Notes: a model not told the origin generated them from the sequence alone. 64,000 nt of DNA from JANNPJ01 sp965200525 (GCA_965200525.1 OZ241368.1:5332001-5396000); one strand, 5' to 3'; positions 25,761 to 35,166 are shown, numbered from the stretch's first letter. A program made the numbers and translations.

Positions 25761-26342
25761 ATGCCCATCATGCAGCGGCGTGCTCAGGACACCCGGTCTG
25801 CGCTGCTCGAGGCCGGGCGGCAGATCTTCACCGACGTCGGCTACAGCGAGGCGAACGTGGCCGAGGTGGTGGCCCGGGCCGGCTCGAGCGTCGGCAGCAT
25901 GTACCACCACTTCGGCGGCAAGGCCGACCTGTTCCTGGCCCTGCACGACGGTCACCAGACCCGGCAGGAGGCCCGGGCCGACTCGGCCGTCCGCGATCTG
26001 CTGGCGGCCGGCGAGCGTGACCCGGTGCAGCTGTTCTCGGCCGGGGCCCGGGCCTTCCTGCGCGGGGCCTGGGAGGAACGTGACCTGGCTCAGCTGTTCC
26101 TGTCCGGCGACGGTCCGCCCGGGTTCGACGCCGCGATGCGGGCCGGCTTCAGCGACTGGGTCCGGCGCAGCGGGGCGGTGCTGCGCTCGGCCGACGGCCG
26201 GTCGGGCAACCGGGCCCTGCCGCTCGTGCTGACCACGGTGATCGCCGCCGGCGCCCGTGAGGTGACCCAGCAGCCCGACGAGGCCGCGGCGGCCGTGTTC
26301 ACCGACGACATCCTCACCCTGCTGGGTCGGCTCAGCCGCTGA
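25761..26342 (+). CDS. TetR-family transcriptional regulator
   Basis: 193 residues from the ATG at 25761, with AGAGGAG nine bases upstream. The N-terminal helix-turn-helix is standard: RSALLEAGRQIFTDVGYSEA, then VAEVVARAGSSVGSMYHHFG. The C-terminal ligand domain is not assignable. It ends facing two acyl-CoA dehydrogenase genes across a strong terminator, so fatty acyl or similar ligand control is possible. It is not directly supported, because the genes are convergent rather than divergent. Confidence 0.93.
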   Translation: MPIMQRRAQDTRSALLEAGRQIFTDVGYSEANVAEVVARAGSSVGSMYHHFGGKADLFLALHDGHQTRQEARADSAVRDLLAAGERDPVQLFSAGARAFLRGAWEERDLAQLFLSGDGPPGFDAAMRAGFSDWVRRSGAVLRSADGRSGNRALPLVLTTVIAAGAREVTQQPDEAAAAVFTDDILTLLGRLSR

Positions 26343-26364
26343 CCGGCCGCAGCTGCGAGACCCG

Positions 26365-26415
26365 GTGCTCAGGCGGACCCACCCGGGCTCGGGGTGGGTA
26401 GGTCCGCCTGAGCAC
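26365..26415. terminator. Terminator hairpin between TetR and acyl-CoA dehydrogenase
   Basis: Perfect 15-bp outer stem (26365-26379 with 26401-26415) plus an inner CCACCC/GGGTGG stem, in a convergent gap. Confidence 0.85.
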
Positions 26416-26430
26416 TGATCACGTCCCGGA

Positions 26431-27540
26431 TCAGTCCAGCACGAGCCGGGCGATCCGCTCACGGTGCGCGGTGCCGTCGCCGTAGGTCTGCTCCAGCCGC
26501 CGGGCCCGCTTGAAGAAGAAGTGGGTCTCGTGCTCCCAGGTGTAGCCGATGCCGCCGTGGTACTGGATCATCGTCGCGGTCGCGGCGCGGGCGGCGTCCC
26601 CGGCCTTGGCCTTGGCCACCGAGACGGCGACCGCGGCGTCCGGGCTCGCGACGTCGATCGCGTGAGCGGCGTACCAGGCCGCGTGCTCGGCCATGGTCAG
26701 GTCGACCAGCAGGTCGGCCAGGTGGTGCTTCAGCGCCTGGAACGAGCCCACCGGCCGGCCGAACTGCTCCCGGGTCCGCAGGTGGGCGACGGTCCGGGTG
26801 AGCGCCTCCCGGCCGATCCCCACCAGGTCATTGGCGACCAGCACGGTGGCCCGGGCCAGCAGGCCGGCGGCCGCGCCGGGCCCGCCCCCGGGCAGCCGTT
26901 CGGCCGCGGCGCCGGCCAGGGCCAGGGTGGCCGTCCGGGTGGTCGCGTCCAGCAGCGGGGTCCGGGTGATCGTGACGCCGGGCCCGGTCGGGTCGACGAG
27001 CCAAAGGCCGATCCCGCCGTCCCCACCGTTTCCGGTCCGGGCCGCGACCACGATCCGGTCGGCCCCGGCGGCGTACTCGACCTGTGACACCTCACCGGTG
27101 AGCCGGTCGTCCTGGGCCCGGACGCCGTCGCCGGGCTGGTCGAGGGCCGCGGCCGGGCGCAGCAGGGCGACCGTGAACCGGGCCCGGCCGGCCGCCAGTT
27201 CCGGCAGCCAGCGGGCCTGCTGCGCGGTCGAACCGGCGATCCGGATCGCCTCGCTCCCGATCAGCGCGGGCAGGATCGGGCCGGGCACGACGCCGGCGCC
27301 CAGGCACCGCGCGATCACCGCGGCGTCCAGCAGCCCCAGACCCAGACCGTCGTAGGCCTCCGGGACCAGCACGGCCGGCCAGCCCTGCTCGGCTGTCCGG
27401 GCCCACAGCCCCTTCGGCTCGCCGTCGCCGTCGCCGTCCTCGACCACGGCCCGCACCACGTCCAGACCGGCATGAGTGGCGATCAAGTCACGGACCGCCG
27501 ACTGCAGACCCAGCTGCTCCTCGTCGAGCACGAACTCCAT
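26431..27540 (-). CDS. Acyl-CoA dehydrogenase, smaller subunit type
   Basis: 369-residue FadE-like protein starting MEFVLDEEQLGLQSAVRDL. The C-terminal helical domain keeps REQFGRPVGSFQALKHHLAD and MIQYHGGIGYTWEHETHFF. The middle domain lacks the usual FTEPxAGSD FAD-loop motif seen in its neighbour. Such divergent members pair with a canonical partner to form alpha2beta2 enzymes in actinobacterial steroid and acyl-chain degradation. It is 36 bp downstream of the partner gene, so the two are an operon and probably one enzyme. The substrate is unknown. Confidence 0.92.
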   Translation of the reverse strand: MEFVLDEEQLGLQSAVRDLIATHAGLDVVRAVVEDGDGDGEPKGLWARTAEQGWPAVLVPEAYDGLGLGLLDAAVIARCLGAGVVPGPILPALIGSEAIRIAGSTAQQARWLPELAAGRARFTVALLRPAAALDQPGDGVRAQDDRLTGEVSQVEYAAGADRIVVAARTGNGGDGGIGLWLVDPTGPGVTITRTPLLDATTRTATLALAGAAAERLPGGGPGAAAGLLARATVLVANDLVGIGREALTRTVAHLRTREQFGRPVGSFQALKHHLADLLVDLTMAEHAAWYAAHAIDVASPDAAVAVSVAKAKAGDAARAATATMIQYHGGIGYTWEHETHFFFKRARRLEQTYGDGTAHRERIARLVLD

Positions 27541-27576
27541 GTCAGAACCTCTCTGGCCGGCCGTGGGCCCGGTCGA

Positions 27577-28761
27577 TCAACGGGGCAGACCGAGCAGTTG
27601 CTCGGCCACGATGTTGCGCTGGATCTCGGAGCTGCCGCCCCAGATCGTCTCCGAGCGCGACCAGAGCCAGACCCGCTGCAGCAACCGCCGGACCGGGTCG
27701 TCGCCGGCGGTGAGCTGGTGGTCGACCCCGGCGACCTCGGTGAACAGATCACCCAGCTCCTGGTGGGTCCGGCTCCACTGCAACTTGGTCAGCGACGACG
27801 TGGCGCCCAGCGGGGTGCCCCGTTCCACCTGGCTGAGCACGTGCAGCGAGTGCAGCCGCAGGGCCTCCAGCTCGATGTGCAGCCGGGCGATCCGCTGCCG
27901 GATCGCGGGATCGTCGATCGCCGGCCGGCCACCGCGCTCGGTCCGGCGGGCCAGTTCGATCAGCTGGTCCAGTTCTCCCCGGAACGCCGTGTACTGGCCC
28001 ATCGCCGACGAGCCGCGCTCGAACGACAGCAGCAGCATCGCCACCTTCCAGCCGTCGCCGGGCGGGCCGAGGACGGCGCCGGCCGGCACCCGGACGTCGG
28101 TGAGGAAGACCTCGCCGAAGTCGAGCAGGCCGCTGAGCTGGCGCAGCGGGCGCACCTCGACTCCGGGCGAGCGCAGGTCGATCAGCAGCATCGACAGGCC
28201 CTGGTGCTTGCGCTCGCCGGGGTGGGTGCGGACCAGGGCGAACATCCGGTCCGCGTGCAGGGCGTTGGAGGTCCAGATCTTCTGCCCGTTGACCACGTAC
28301 TCGTCCCCGTCGAGGACGCCGCGGGTCCGGACAGCGGCCAGGTCGCTGCCCGCGTCGGGTTCGGAGAAGCCCTGGCACCAGATCACCTCGTTGCGCAGCA
28401 GCGGGCCGATGATCTCGCGCTTCTGCCGGTCGGTGCCGATCGCCATCACGGTCGGGGCCAGAAAGGTCAGCCCGAGCGTGTTGACCGTGCTCGGGGCGTG
28501 GGCCCGGGCCAGTTCCTCGTCATGGATCGCCTTCTGGGCCGGGGTGCCGTCCCGGCCGCCGAACTCGCGGGGCCAGTCGATGCCGGAGAACCCGGCCCCG
28601 GCCTTGGCCGCCTCCCACTCGCGGCGGCGCTCGAAGCTCTCGTCCGGGTCGAGCTCGAGCCAGTAGCCCGGCGCCCGCCACGGTTCCGGCACGCTGCGGT
28701 TCAGCCAGGCCCGGAACTCCTGCCGGAAGGCCTCGTCCGCGTCGCTGTACCTGAGGTCCAT
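27577..28761 (-). CDS. Acyl-CoA dehydrogenase, canonical subunit
   Basis: FAD-dependent desaturation of acyl-CoA. The ATG at 28761 (MDLRYSDADEAFRQEFRAWL) gives 394 residues; longer frames upstream are shadow sequence. The FAD/substrate loop WCQGFSEPDAGSDLAAVRT lies near residue 130, with YVVNGQKIWTSNALHADRM after it. The C-terminal WGGSSEIQRNIVAEQLLGLP is the usual FadE end. It is the upstream gene of the pair and probably forms a heteromer with the 369-aa protein. The nearest mycobacterial analogues act on steroid side chains, but nothing else of such a pathway is in the window. Confidence 0.94.
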   Translation of the reverse strand: MDLRYSDADEAFRQEFRAWLNRSVPEPWRAPGYWLELDPDESFERRREWEAAKAGAGFSGIDWPREFGGRDGTPAQKAIHDEELARAHAPSTVNTLGLTFLAPTVMAIGTDRQKREIIGPLLRNEVIWCQGFSEPDAGSDLAAVRTRGVLDGDEYVVNGQKIWTSNALHADRMFALVRTHPGERKHQGLSMLLIDLRSPGVEVRPLRQLSGLLDFGEVFLTDVRVPAGAVLGPPGDGWKVAMLLLSFERGSSAMGQYTAFRGELDQLIELARRTERGGRPAIDDPAIRQRIARLHIELEALRLHSLHVLSQVERGTPLGATSSLTKLQWSRTHQELGDLFTEVAGVDHQLTAGDDPVRRLLQRVWLWSRSETIWGGSSEIQRNIVAEQLLGLPR

Positions 28762-28826
28762 CGGTTCAGCCTCTCTGCTGTCGCCGCGATCGCCGGCCGG
28801 TCGGTGGCTTTCGATACCGTCGAGGT

Positions 28827-30215
28827 ATGAGCGCACCGGCAGGACGGCCGTACCCCAGTATTGACGTGGAGCAGCTCCGGGAGCGCGTCGAGGCCCTCCT
28901 GCCGCAGGTGCGGGCCGATCTCGAGCGGCTGGTCCGGATCCCGAGCGTGTCCGCGCCGGCCTTCGACCAGGCCCACGTGCAGGCCAGCGCCGACGCGGTC
29001 GAGCAGTTGCTGCGTGGGGCCGGCCTGGCCGAGGTCCAGCAGTTGCGGGTCGACGTCGACGGTCAGGCCGGGGCTCCGGCCGTGGTCGGCCGCCGGCCGG
29101 GGCCGCCCGGGGCCCCGACCGTGCTGCTGTACGCCCACCACGACGTCCAGCCCCCGGGGGCCGACGCCGACTGGGACAGCCCGCAGTTCGAGCCGACCGA
29201 GCGCGGCGGCCGGCTCTACGGCCGCGGCGCCGCCGACGACAAGGCCGGCGTGATGGCCCACGTCGCCGCCCTGCGGGTGCTCGGCGACGAGCTCGGCGTC
29301 GGCGTGGTGGTCTTCGTCGAGGGCGAGGAGGAGATCGGCTCACCCACCTTCGGGGCCTTCCTGGACGAGCACCGCGACCTGCTGGCCGCCGACGTCATCG
29401 TGGTCGCCGACTCGGTCAACTGGCGGGTCGGCGTCCCCGGGCTGACCACCAGCCTGCGCGGCCTGGTCGACGGCACGATCACCGTGCGGACCCTCGACCA
29501 CGCCGTCCACTCGGGCATGTTCGGCGGCCCGGTGCCCGACGCGATGATGGCCACCATCAGGCTGCTCGACTCGTTCTGGACCGTCGACGGTGACGTCGCG
29601 ATCAAGGGGCTGGTGGCCGGCGAGAGCGCGCCGCTCGACTACCCCGAGGCCGACCTGCGGGCCGACTCCGGCCTGCTCGACGACGTCCGGCTGATCGGCA
29701 CCGGCAGCCTGACCTCCCGGATGTGGACCAGGCCGGCCCTGACCGTGATCGGCATCGACGCCCCGACCGTGGCCGAGGCGTCCAACACCCTGGTGCCGGT
29801 GGTCCGGGTCAAGTTCTCGCTGCGGATCGCGCCCGGCCAGGATCCGGCCGCGGCCCTGGAGGCGGTCCGTGACCACCTGGCCGCTCACGCCCCGTTCGGG
29901 GCCCAGGTCGAGCTGACCGAGGGCGAGACCGGCCACGCCTTCGCCGCCGACGTCGCCGGCCCGGTGTACGCGACCGCCGAGTGGGCCCTGGGTCAGGCCT
30001 GGGGCACCGCCCCGGTCCAGATCGGGATCGGCGGCTCGATCCCGTTCATCGCCGACCTCAATCAGGTCTACCCCGAGGCGACCGTGCTGGTCACCGGGGT
30101 CGAGGACCCGGACAGCCGGGCCCACGGGGCCAACGAGTCGCTGCACCTGGGCGAGTTCGCCCGGGCCTGCCTGGCCGAGGCCCTGCTGCTGGCCGCGCTC
30201 GGCTCAGCCGGGTAG
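28827..30215 (+). CDS. M20 family dipeptidase/metallopeptidase
   Basis: Zinc-dependent peptidase of the M20 family (carnosinase/DapE-like dipeptidase group), 462 residues, cytosolic. The metal and catalytic motif VLLYAHHDVQPPG is near residue 100 (His-Asp). GRGAADDKAGVMAH follows, with EGEEEIGSPTF carrying the general base Glu-Glu. The dimerisation domain sits between, and the final ligand His is in RAHGANESLHLGEF. It is divergent from the acyl-CoA dehydrogenase pair and convergent with nadA. Its stop codon lies inside a 22-bp duplicated segment. Confidence 0.95.
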   Translation: MSAPAGRPYPSIDVEQLRERVEALLPQVRADLERLVRIPSVSAPAFDQAHVQASADAVEQLLRGAGLAEVQQLRVDVDGQAGAPAVVGRRPGPPGAPTVLLYAHHDVQPPGADADWDSPQFEPTERGGRLYGRGAADDKAGVMAHVAALRVLGDELGVGVVVFVEGEEEIGSPTFGAFLDEHRDLLAADVIVVADSVNWRVGVPGLTTSLRGLVDGTITVRTLDHAVHSGMFGGPVPDAMMATIRLLDSFWTVDGDVAIKGLVAGESAPLDYPEADLRADSGLLDDVRLIGTGSLTSRMWTRPALTVIGIDAPTVAEASNTLVPVVRVKFSLRIAPGQDPAAALEAVRDHLAAHAPFGAQVELTEGETGHAFAADVAGPVYATAEWALGQAWGTAPVQIGIGGSIPFIADLNQVYPEATVLVTGVEDPDSRAHGANESLHLGEFARACLAEALLLAALGSAG

Positions 30216-30254
30216 GGCTCAGCCGAGCGGGCCTCAGCCGGGTAGGGCTCAGCC
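30203..30254. repeat. 22-bp direct repeat across the M20/nadA junction
   Basis: Identical 22-bp copies at 30203-30224 and 30233-30254 (period 30). Each copy contains both a + strand TAG and a - strand TGA. The M20 gene stops in the first and nadA stops in the second. A tandem duplication of the convergent junction is the simplest origin. Confidence 0.85.
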
Positions 30255-31433
30255 CGGTAGGGCCAGCATCTGGTCGAGGGCGACCCGGGCCCAGTGGGCG
30301 ACGTCCGGGTCGACCACGATCCGGTTCGGCACCCGGCCGGCCACCAGCGACTCCAGGCTCCAGACCAGGTGCGGCAGGTCGATCCGGTTCATCGTGGAGC
30401 AGAAGCAGACCGTCTGCTCCAGGAAGCTGATCTGCTGCTCGGGGTGCTGCGCGGCCAGCCGGCGGACCAGGTTCAGCTCGGTGCCCAGGGCCCACGACGT
30501 GCCGGCCGGGGCGGCCTCGACCGTACGGATGATGAACTCGGTCGAGCCGACCAGATCGGCGCTGGTCACCACCTCGTGCCGGCACTCCGGGTGGACCATC
30601 ACCTGCACGCCGGGCACCCGCTCGCGGACGGCGGCGACGTTGGCCTCGGTGAACCGGCCGTGCACCGAGCAGTGCCCGCGCCAGAGGATCATCCGCGCGT
30701 CCCGGAGCTGCTGGACGGTGAGCCCGCCCATCGGCTTGTGCGGGTCGTAGACCACGCAGCCGGCCAGATCGAGACCCAGTTCGAGGACGGCGGTGTTGCG
30801 GCCCAGGTGCTGGTCGGGCAGGAACAGCACCTTGCCCCGGCCGGCCGGGCGCTGCTCGAAGGCCCAGTTCAGCGCGGTCCGGGCGTTCGAGGAGGTGCAG
30901 ACCGTGCCGCCGTGCCGGCCGGTGAAGGCCTTGATCGCGGCGGCCGAGTTCATGTAGGTCACCGGCACGACGTCCTCGGCCACGCCCGCCTCGACCAGGG
31001 TGTCCCAGCACTCGTCGACCTGAGCGATCGCGGCCATGTCGGCCATCGAGCAGCCGGCGGCCAGATCGGGCAGCACCACCTGCTGGTGCGAGGCGGTGAG
31101 GATGTCGGCGCTCTCGGCCATGAAATGGACGCCGCAGAACACGATGAACTCGGCGTTCGGCCGGTTGGCGGCGTCCCGGGCCAGCTTGAACGAGTCGCCG
31201 GTGACGTCGGCGAACTCGATCACCTCGTCGCGCTGGTAGTGGTGGCCGAGGATGAACACCCGGCTGCCCAGGGCCTGGCGGGCGGCGTGGGCCCGGGCCA
31301 CCAGGTCCGGGTCGGACGCCGCGGGCAGGTCGCCCGGGCACTCGACGCCCCGCTCGCTGGTCAGGTCGGCACCCCGGCCGAGCAGCAGCAGCGCGGAGGG
31401 GGACGGCGGTGGTTCGACGAACCTCGTGGTCAT
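30249..31433 (-). CDS. nadA: Quinolinate synthase A
   Basis: [4Fe-4S] enzyme condensing iminoaspartate and dihydroxyacetone phosphate for de novo NAD synthesis. 394 residues from the ATG at 31433. It has ILGHHYQRDEVIEFAD, the cluster cysteines in IVFCGVHFMAES, MVHPECRHEV and TVCFCSTMNR, and the substrate loops GCSMADMA and YMNSAAAIKAF. nadB and nadC are not adjacent here, unlike in mycobacteria. Divergent from glycerate kinase with only 30 bp between starts. Confidence 0.96.
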   Translation of the reverse strand: MTTRFVEPPPSPSALLLLGRGADLTSERGVECPGDLPAASDPDLVARAHAARQALGSRVFILGHHYQRDEVIEFADVTGDSFKLARDAANRPNAEFIVFCGVHFMAESADILTASHQQVVLPDLAAGCSMADMAAIAQVDECWDTLVEAGVAEDVVPVTYMNSAAAIKAFTGRHGGTVCTSSNARTALNWAFEQRPAGRGKVLFLPDQHLGRNTAVLELGLDLAGCVVYDPHKPMGGLTVQQLRDARMILWRGHCSVHGRFTEANVAAVRERVPGVQVMVHPECRHEVVTSADLVGSTEFIIRTVEAAPAGTSWALGTELNLVRRLAAQHPEQQISFLEQTVCFCSTMNRIDLPHLVWSLESLVAGRVPNRIVVDPDVAHWARVALDQMLALPG

Positions 31434-31463
31434 CCTCGGATTCTCACACGGCATGATGGCCGG

Positions 31464-32657
31464 GTGCGCGTCGTCATTGCTCCGGACCGCTTCAGCGGCA
31501 CCCTGACCGCAGCCGAGGCCGCGGAGGCGATCGCGACCGGCTGGCGGCGGCACGCACCCGACGACGACCTGGACCTCTGCCCGCTCTCGGACGGCGGTCC
31601 GGGCTTCGTGGAGGCCCTGCACCGGGCCCTCGGTGGCCGGTTGATCCCGGTCGAGGTGCCCGGCCCGCTGGGGGAGCCGGCCCTGGCCGTGTTCTTGCTC
31701 ACGGACGGGCCCGAGGACAGCGACACCGCGGACCACCGGCCGACCGCCTACCTGGAGGCGGCCCAGGCCTGTGGCTTGGCCCTGGTGCCGGAGGGCCGGC
31801 GCGACCCGACGACCGCCACCAGCCGCGGGGTCGGGGTGCTGATCGCGGCGGCCCTGGCCGCCGGGGCGGGCCGGATCGTGGTCGGTCTGGGCGGCAGCGC
31901 GAGCAACGACGGCGGCGCCGGCCTGCTGGCCGCCCTGGCCCACGACTTAGACCTCAGCGGTGCCGACGGGACGGCCGGGGTGCTCGGCCGCGGTGGGCTG
32001 GCCCTGCGCGGCATCACCGCCGACCGGATCCCGGCCCTGGCCGCGCTGCGGGAGCGGCTGGCCGGGGTCGAGCTGGTCGCGGCCACCGATCTCGACGTCA
32101 CCCTGCTCGGGTTCAAGGGGGCCAGCGCACTGCACGCCGAGGCCAAGGGAGCCACCCCCGAGCAGGCCCAGGAGCTCGACCTGGCCGTCGCCGACTTCGC
32201 CCGGGCCGCCCTGGAGGTGACCGGCACGCCGCAACGGCTGGTCGCCGAGGCCGGTTCCGGCGCCGACGGCGGTCTCGGGTTCGGCCTGCTGCTGCTCGGG
32301 GCCCGTCGGGAGGCCGGGGCGAGCACGGTGGCCGGCGCGGTCGGCCTGGCCGGCCGGATCGGCCGCAGCGACCTGGTGATCACCGGCGAGGGCAGCCTGG
32401 ACTGGGCCTCGCTGCGGGGGCGGGTGATCACCGCCGTCGCCCGATTGGCCCAGCAGGTCGGCGTGCCGACCGTGGCGGTGGCCGGTCAGGTGCTGGTCGG
32501 ACGACGCGAGCTGCTGTCGGTGGGGGTCGAGTCGGCCTACCCGGTGGCCCGCACCCCGACCGAGATCGTCCGCTCCCTGGCCGACCCCGCGGCCCGGCTG
32601 GCCGACCGCGCCGAACGGGTGGCCCGGACCTGGTCGCCCCGGTCGAATCCGGCCTGA
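31464..32657 (+). CDS. Glycerate kinase (GlxK/GckA family)
   Basis: ATP-dependent phosphorylation of D-glycerate, cytosolic. The GTG at 31464 gives 397 residues. The N-terminus VRVVIAPDRFSGTLTAAEAA matches the family (xIAPDSFKGxLTA), with Arg for the usual Ser-Phe-Lys pattern at one site. CPLSDGGPGFVEAL, GLGGSASNDGGAG and LVITGEGSLDWAS are conserved. No ribosome site is seen and the gap to nadA is 30 bp, so a leaderless transcript is likely. Position matches Rv2205c. Confidence 0.93.
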   Translation: MRVVIAPDRFSGTLTAAEAAEAIATGWRRHAPDDDLDLCPLSDGGPGFVEALHRALGGRLIPVEVPGPLGEPALAVFLLTDGPEDSDTADHRPTAYLEAAQACGLALVPEGRRDPTTATSRGVGVLIAAALAAGAGRIVVGLGGSASNDGGAGLLAALAHDLDLSGADGTAGVLGRGGLALRGITADRIPALAALRERLAGVELVAATDLDVTLLGFKGASALHAEAKGATPEQAQELDLAVADFARAALEVTGTPQRLVAEAGSGADGGLGFGLLLLGARREAGASTVAGAVGLAGRIGRSDLVITGEGSLDWASLRGRVITAVARLAQQVGVPTVAVAGQVLVGRRELLSVGVESAYPVARTPTEIVRSLADPAARLADRAERVARTWSPRSNPA

Positions 32658-32877
32658 CGTACCCTGAGGGGACGAGCTCGGCGCGACGCCGTCACCAGGT
32701 CATCACCAGGTCACCCCAGCGCCCGAGAATCGCCGCCAGTTTCACAGCTGGAACCGGGAATTACCGGCGGCGGCCCGCTGCTGAGCTCGATGCAGATCGG
32801 GTGTCCGTGCGCACGCGGGCGGATGCCACCCACAGAACTGGCCGACCTGACCGTTCGGACGAGCAGGAGATGCACCC

Positions 32878-33249
32878 ATGACCGTCAACGACCAGAGCGT
32901 CGTCACCCCGGCGGAGACGAGCACGCACGCCGTGATGCTCACGGACGTCGCCGCCACCAAGGTGAAGAGCCTGCTGGAGCAGGAAGGGCGTGACGACCTC
33001 CGACTGCGGATCGCCGTCCAGCCCGGCGGCTGCTCCGGCCTGGTGTACCAGCTGTACTTCGACGAGCGTTCGCTCGACGGCGACCTGGTCCGCGACTTCG
33101 ACGGTGTCGGCGTCGTCGTCGACCGGATGAGCGCCCCGTACCTCGAGGGTGCCTCCATCGACTTCGCCGACACGATCGAGAAGCAGGGCTTCACCATCGA
33201 CAACCCCAACGCCGGCGGCAGCTGCGCCTGCGGCGACAGCTTCCACTGA
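32878..33249 (+). CDS. erpA: ErpA/IscA-type Fe-S cluster carrier
   Basis: A-type carrier that delivers Fe-S clusters to apoproteins such as LipA and NadA. 123 residues from the ATG at 32878, with AGGAG eight bases upstream. The three ligand cysteines are present: PGGCSGLVYQL near residue 57, and SCACGD at the end (CxC). The N-terminal 18 residues are a lineage-specific tail. It follows glycerate kinase after a 220-bp gap, so it has its own promoter. It matches mycobacterial Rv2204c. Confidence 0.95.
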   Translation: MTVNDQSVVTPAETSTHAVMLTDVAATKVKSLLEQEGRDDLRLRIAVQPGGCSGLVYQLYFDERSLDGDLVRDFDGVGVVVDRMSAPYLEGASIDFADTIEKQGFTIDNPNAGGSCACGDSFH

Positions 33250-33266
33250 TCCCACACTGAACCACC

Positions 33267-33284
33267 GGCGACGAACCCGTCGCC
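33267..33284 (+). terminator. Small hairpin after erpA
   Basis: GGCGACG/CGTCGCC stem with a 4-nt loop, 17 bp after the stop. A second dyad, TCAGGCC (33289-33295) with GGCCTGA (33319-33325), follows it. Weak, with no T-run. Confidence 0.4.
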
Positions 33285-33428
33285 AGGTCAGGCCGCGCGT
33301 CCGAAAGTTGGATAGCGTGGCCTGACGGGGTTTGAGCCTGAGTTGGGGTGTTGGAGAAGTTCGGACCGGGTTCGCCCGGAGCGGCTTCGTCGGTCGAGGG
33401 TGCGTGAGCACCGGTAGGGTTCCGGATC

Positions 33429-34412
33429 GTGCGTATCGCGGTAACAGGGTCCATTGCGACCGACCATCTGATGACCTTCGACGGTCGGTTCGCCGACAGC
33501 CTGCTCAAGGAGCAACTGGAGAAGGTCTCGCTGTCCTTCCTGGTCAGCGACCTGCAGATCCGGCGTGGGGGGGTAGCCCCCAACATCGCCTTCGGCCTGG
33601 CCAACCTGGGCCTGAGCCCGCTGCTGGTCGGTGCGGCCGGCAGCGACTTCGCCGAGTACCGGGCCTGGCTGGAGCGGCACGGCGTCGACTGCACCGGGGT
33701 CCGGATCTCCGACTCGCTGCACACCGCGCGCTTCGTCTGCACCACGGACGCCGACCACGCCCAGATCGCCTCGTTCTACCCGGGCGCGATGTCCGAGTCG
33801 CGGGAGATCGAGCTCGCTCCGCTCGGCGTCAGCGAGCCGCTCGACCTGGTCCTGATCGGGGCCAGCGATCCGGCCGGCATGGTGCGGCACACCGAGGAGT
33901 GCCGCACCCTCGGCATCCCGTTCGCGGCCGACCCCTCGCAGCAGCTGGCCTGGTCCGACGGCCCGCTGATCACGCAGTTCATCGAGGGTGCGACCTACCT
34001 CTTCAGCAACGACTACGAGGCCGGCCTGATCGAGCAGAAGACCGGCTGGAACTCGGCCGACGTCCTCGACCGGGTGGGCCTGAGAATCACCACCCACGGT
34101 GACAAGGGCGTGTTCATCACCGGCAAGGACATCGAGGAGATCTACGTCCCGGTGGTCCCGGCCAAGCAGTTGGCCGAACCGACCGGCGTCGGCGACGGCT
34201 TCCGGGCCGGCTACCTGGCCGGCGTGTCGTGGGGACTCGACCCGCTGCGCAGCGCCCAGGTCGGCTGCACCCTGGCCACCCTGGTGATCGAGACCGTCGG
34301 CACCCAGGAGTACGAGCTCGGCCAGGCCAACTTCCTGCAGCGGCTCGGCAGCGCCTACGGCGACACGGCCGCGGCCGAGGTCGAACCGCACCTGCGGGCC
34401 TACCGGCCGTGA
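33429..34412 (+). CDS. PfkB-family carbohydrate/adenosine kinase
   Basis: Ribokinase-family kinase, 327 residues from the GTG at 33429. The N-terminus MRIAVTGSIATDHLM and QIRRGGVAPNIAFGLANLGL form the substrate site. The C-terminal ATP motif is PTGVGDGFRAGYLAG with the catalytic Asp. The position next to erpA and before ctaC corresponds to mycobacterial adoK/cbhK (Rv2202c), so adenosine is a reasonable substrate. Members of this subfamily are not specific enough to assign by motif. A TAGGGT -10 lies nine bases upstream without a ribosome site. Confidence 0.92.
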   Translation: MRIAVTGSIATDHLMTFDGRFADSLLKEQLEKVSLSFLVSDLQIRRGGVAPNIAFGLANLGLSPLLVGAAGSDFAEYRAWLERHGVDCTGVRISDSLHTARFVCTTDADHAQIASFYPGAMSESREIELAPLGVSEPLDLVLIGASDPAGMVRHTEECRTLGIPFAADPSQQLAWSDGPLITQFIEGATYLFSNDYEAGLIEQKTGWNSADVLDRVGLRITTHGDKGVFITGKDIEEIYVPVVPAKQLAEPTGVGDGFRAGYLAGVSWGLDPLRSAQVGCTLATLVIETVGTQEYELGQANFLQRLGSAYGDTAAAEVEPHLRAYRP

Positions 34413-34466
34413 ACCGGAGCGGGGTGCGTCGTCGTCGACCGACCGGCCCGTGCTGATCGGTACGAC

Positions 34467-35159
34467 GTGACCGGGGCCGAGCCCGTCGAGCCGATCGCCA
34501 GCCGGTACGCCTTCGACCTGGCCGTCGCGGTGCCGGGCGAGGACCTGATCGGGGTCGGCGCCGATCTGGAGCCGGGCACACTGCTGGCCGGCTACCGGTC
34601 GGCGGTGTTCCCGATGGGCCTGGGCCGGCACGGCCGGGGCCCGCTGGGCTGGTGGTCGCCGGATCCGCGGGGCGTGCTGCCGGTCGACGCGATCAAGGTC
34701 AGCCGCTCGTTGCGCCGCTCCTGCGCCACGTTCGAGATCCGGGTCGACTCGGCCTTCGACCAGGTGGTCGCCGCCTGCGCCGACTCCCGCCGGCCGGGCC
34801 GCTGGATCACTCCCCGGATCGGTGAGGCCTACCGCCGGCTGCACGACCTGGGCTGGGCCCACTCGGTGGAGTGCTGGCGCGACGGCCGGCTGGCCGGCGG
34901 GCTCTACGGGGTCGACGTCGGCGGCCTGTTCGCGGGGGAGTCGATGTTCCACCGGGAGACCGACGCCTCCAAGGTCGCCCTGGTCGCGCTGGTCGAGATG
35001 CTGGCCGAGGACGGCGAGCCCCGGCGGCTGCTCGACGTCCAGTGGCGCACCGATCACCTGGCCTCGCTCGGCGTGGTCGAGATCGGGCGCGAGGAGTACC
35101 GCCGGCGGCTGGCCGTGGCCCTGACCGCGCCCCGGCCGCGGCGTTTCGGCCAGGTCTGA
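34467..35159 (+). CDS. aat: Leucyl/phenylalanyl-tRNA-protein transferase
   Basis: Adds Leu or Phe to Arg/Lys N-termini, marking proteins for ClpAP/ClpS-type N-degron turnover. 230 residues from the GTG at 34467. It has LLAGYRSAVFPMG, the WWSPDPRGVLP motif, SRRPGRWITPRIGEAYRRLH, the GGLYGVDVGGLFAGESMF signature and DVQWRTDHLASLG. It is complete and 54 bp downstream of the PfkB kinase on the same strand, possibly cotranscribed. Confidence 0.96.
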   Translation: MTGAEPVEPIASRYAFDLAVAVPGEDLIGVGADLEPGTLLAGYRSAVFPMGLGRHGRGPLGWWSPDPRGVLPVDAIKVSRSLRRSCATFEIRVDSAFDQVVAACADSRRPGRWITPRIGEAYRRLHDLGWAHSVECWRDGRLAGGLYGVDVGGLFAGESMFHRETDASKVALVALVEMLAEDGEPRRLLDVQWRTDHLASLGVVEIGREEYRRRLAVALTAPRPRRFGQV

Positions 35160-35166
35160 GGCTCGA

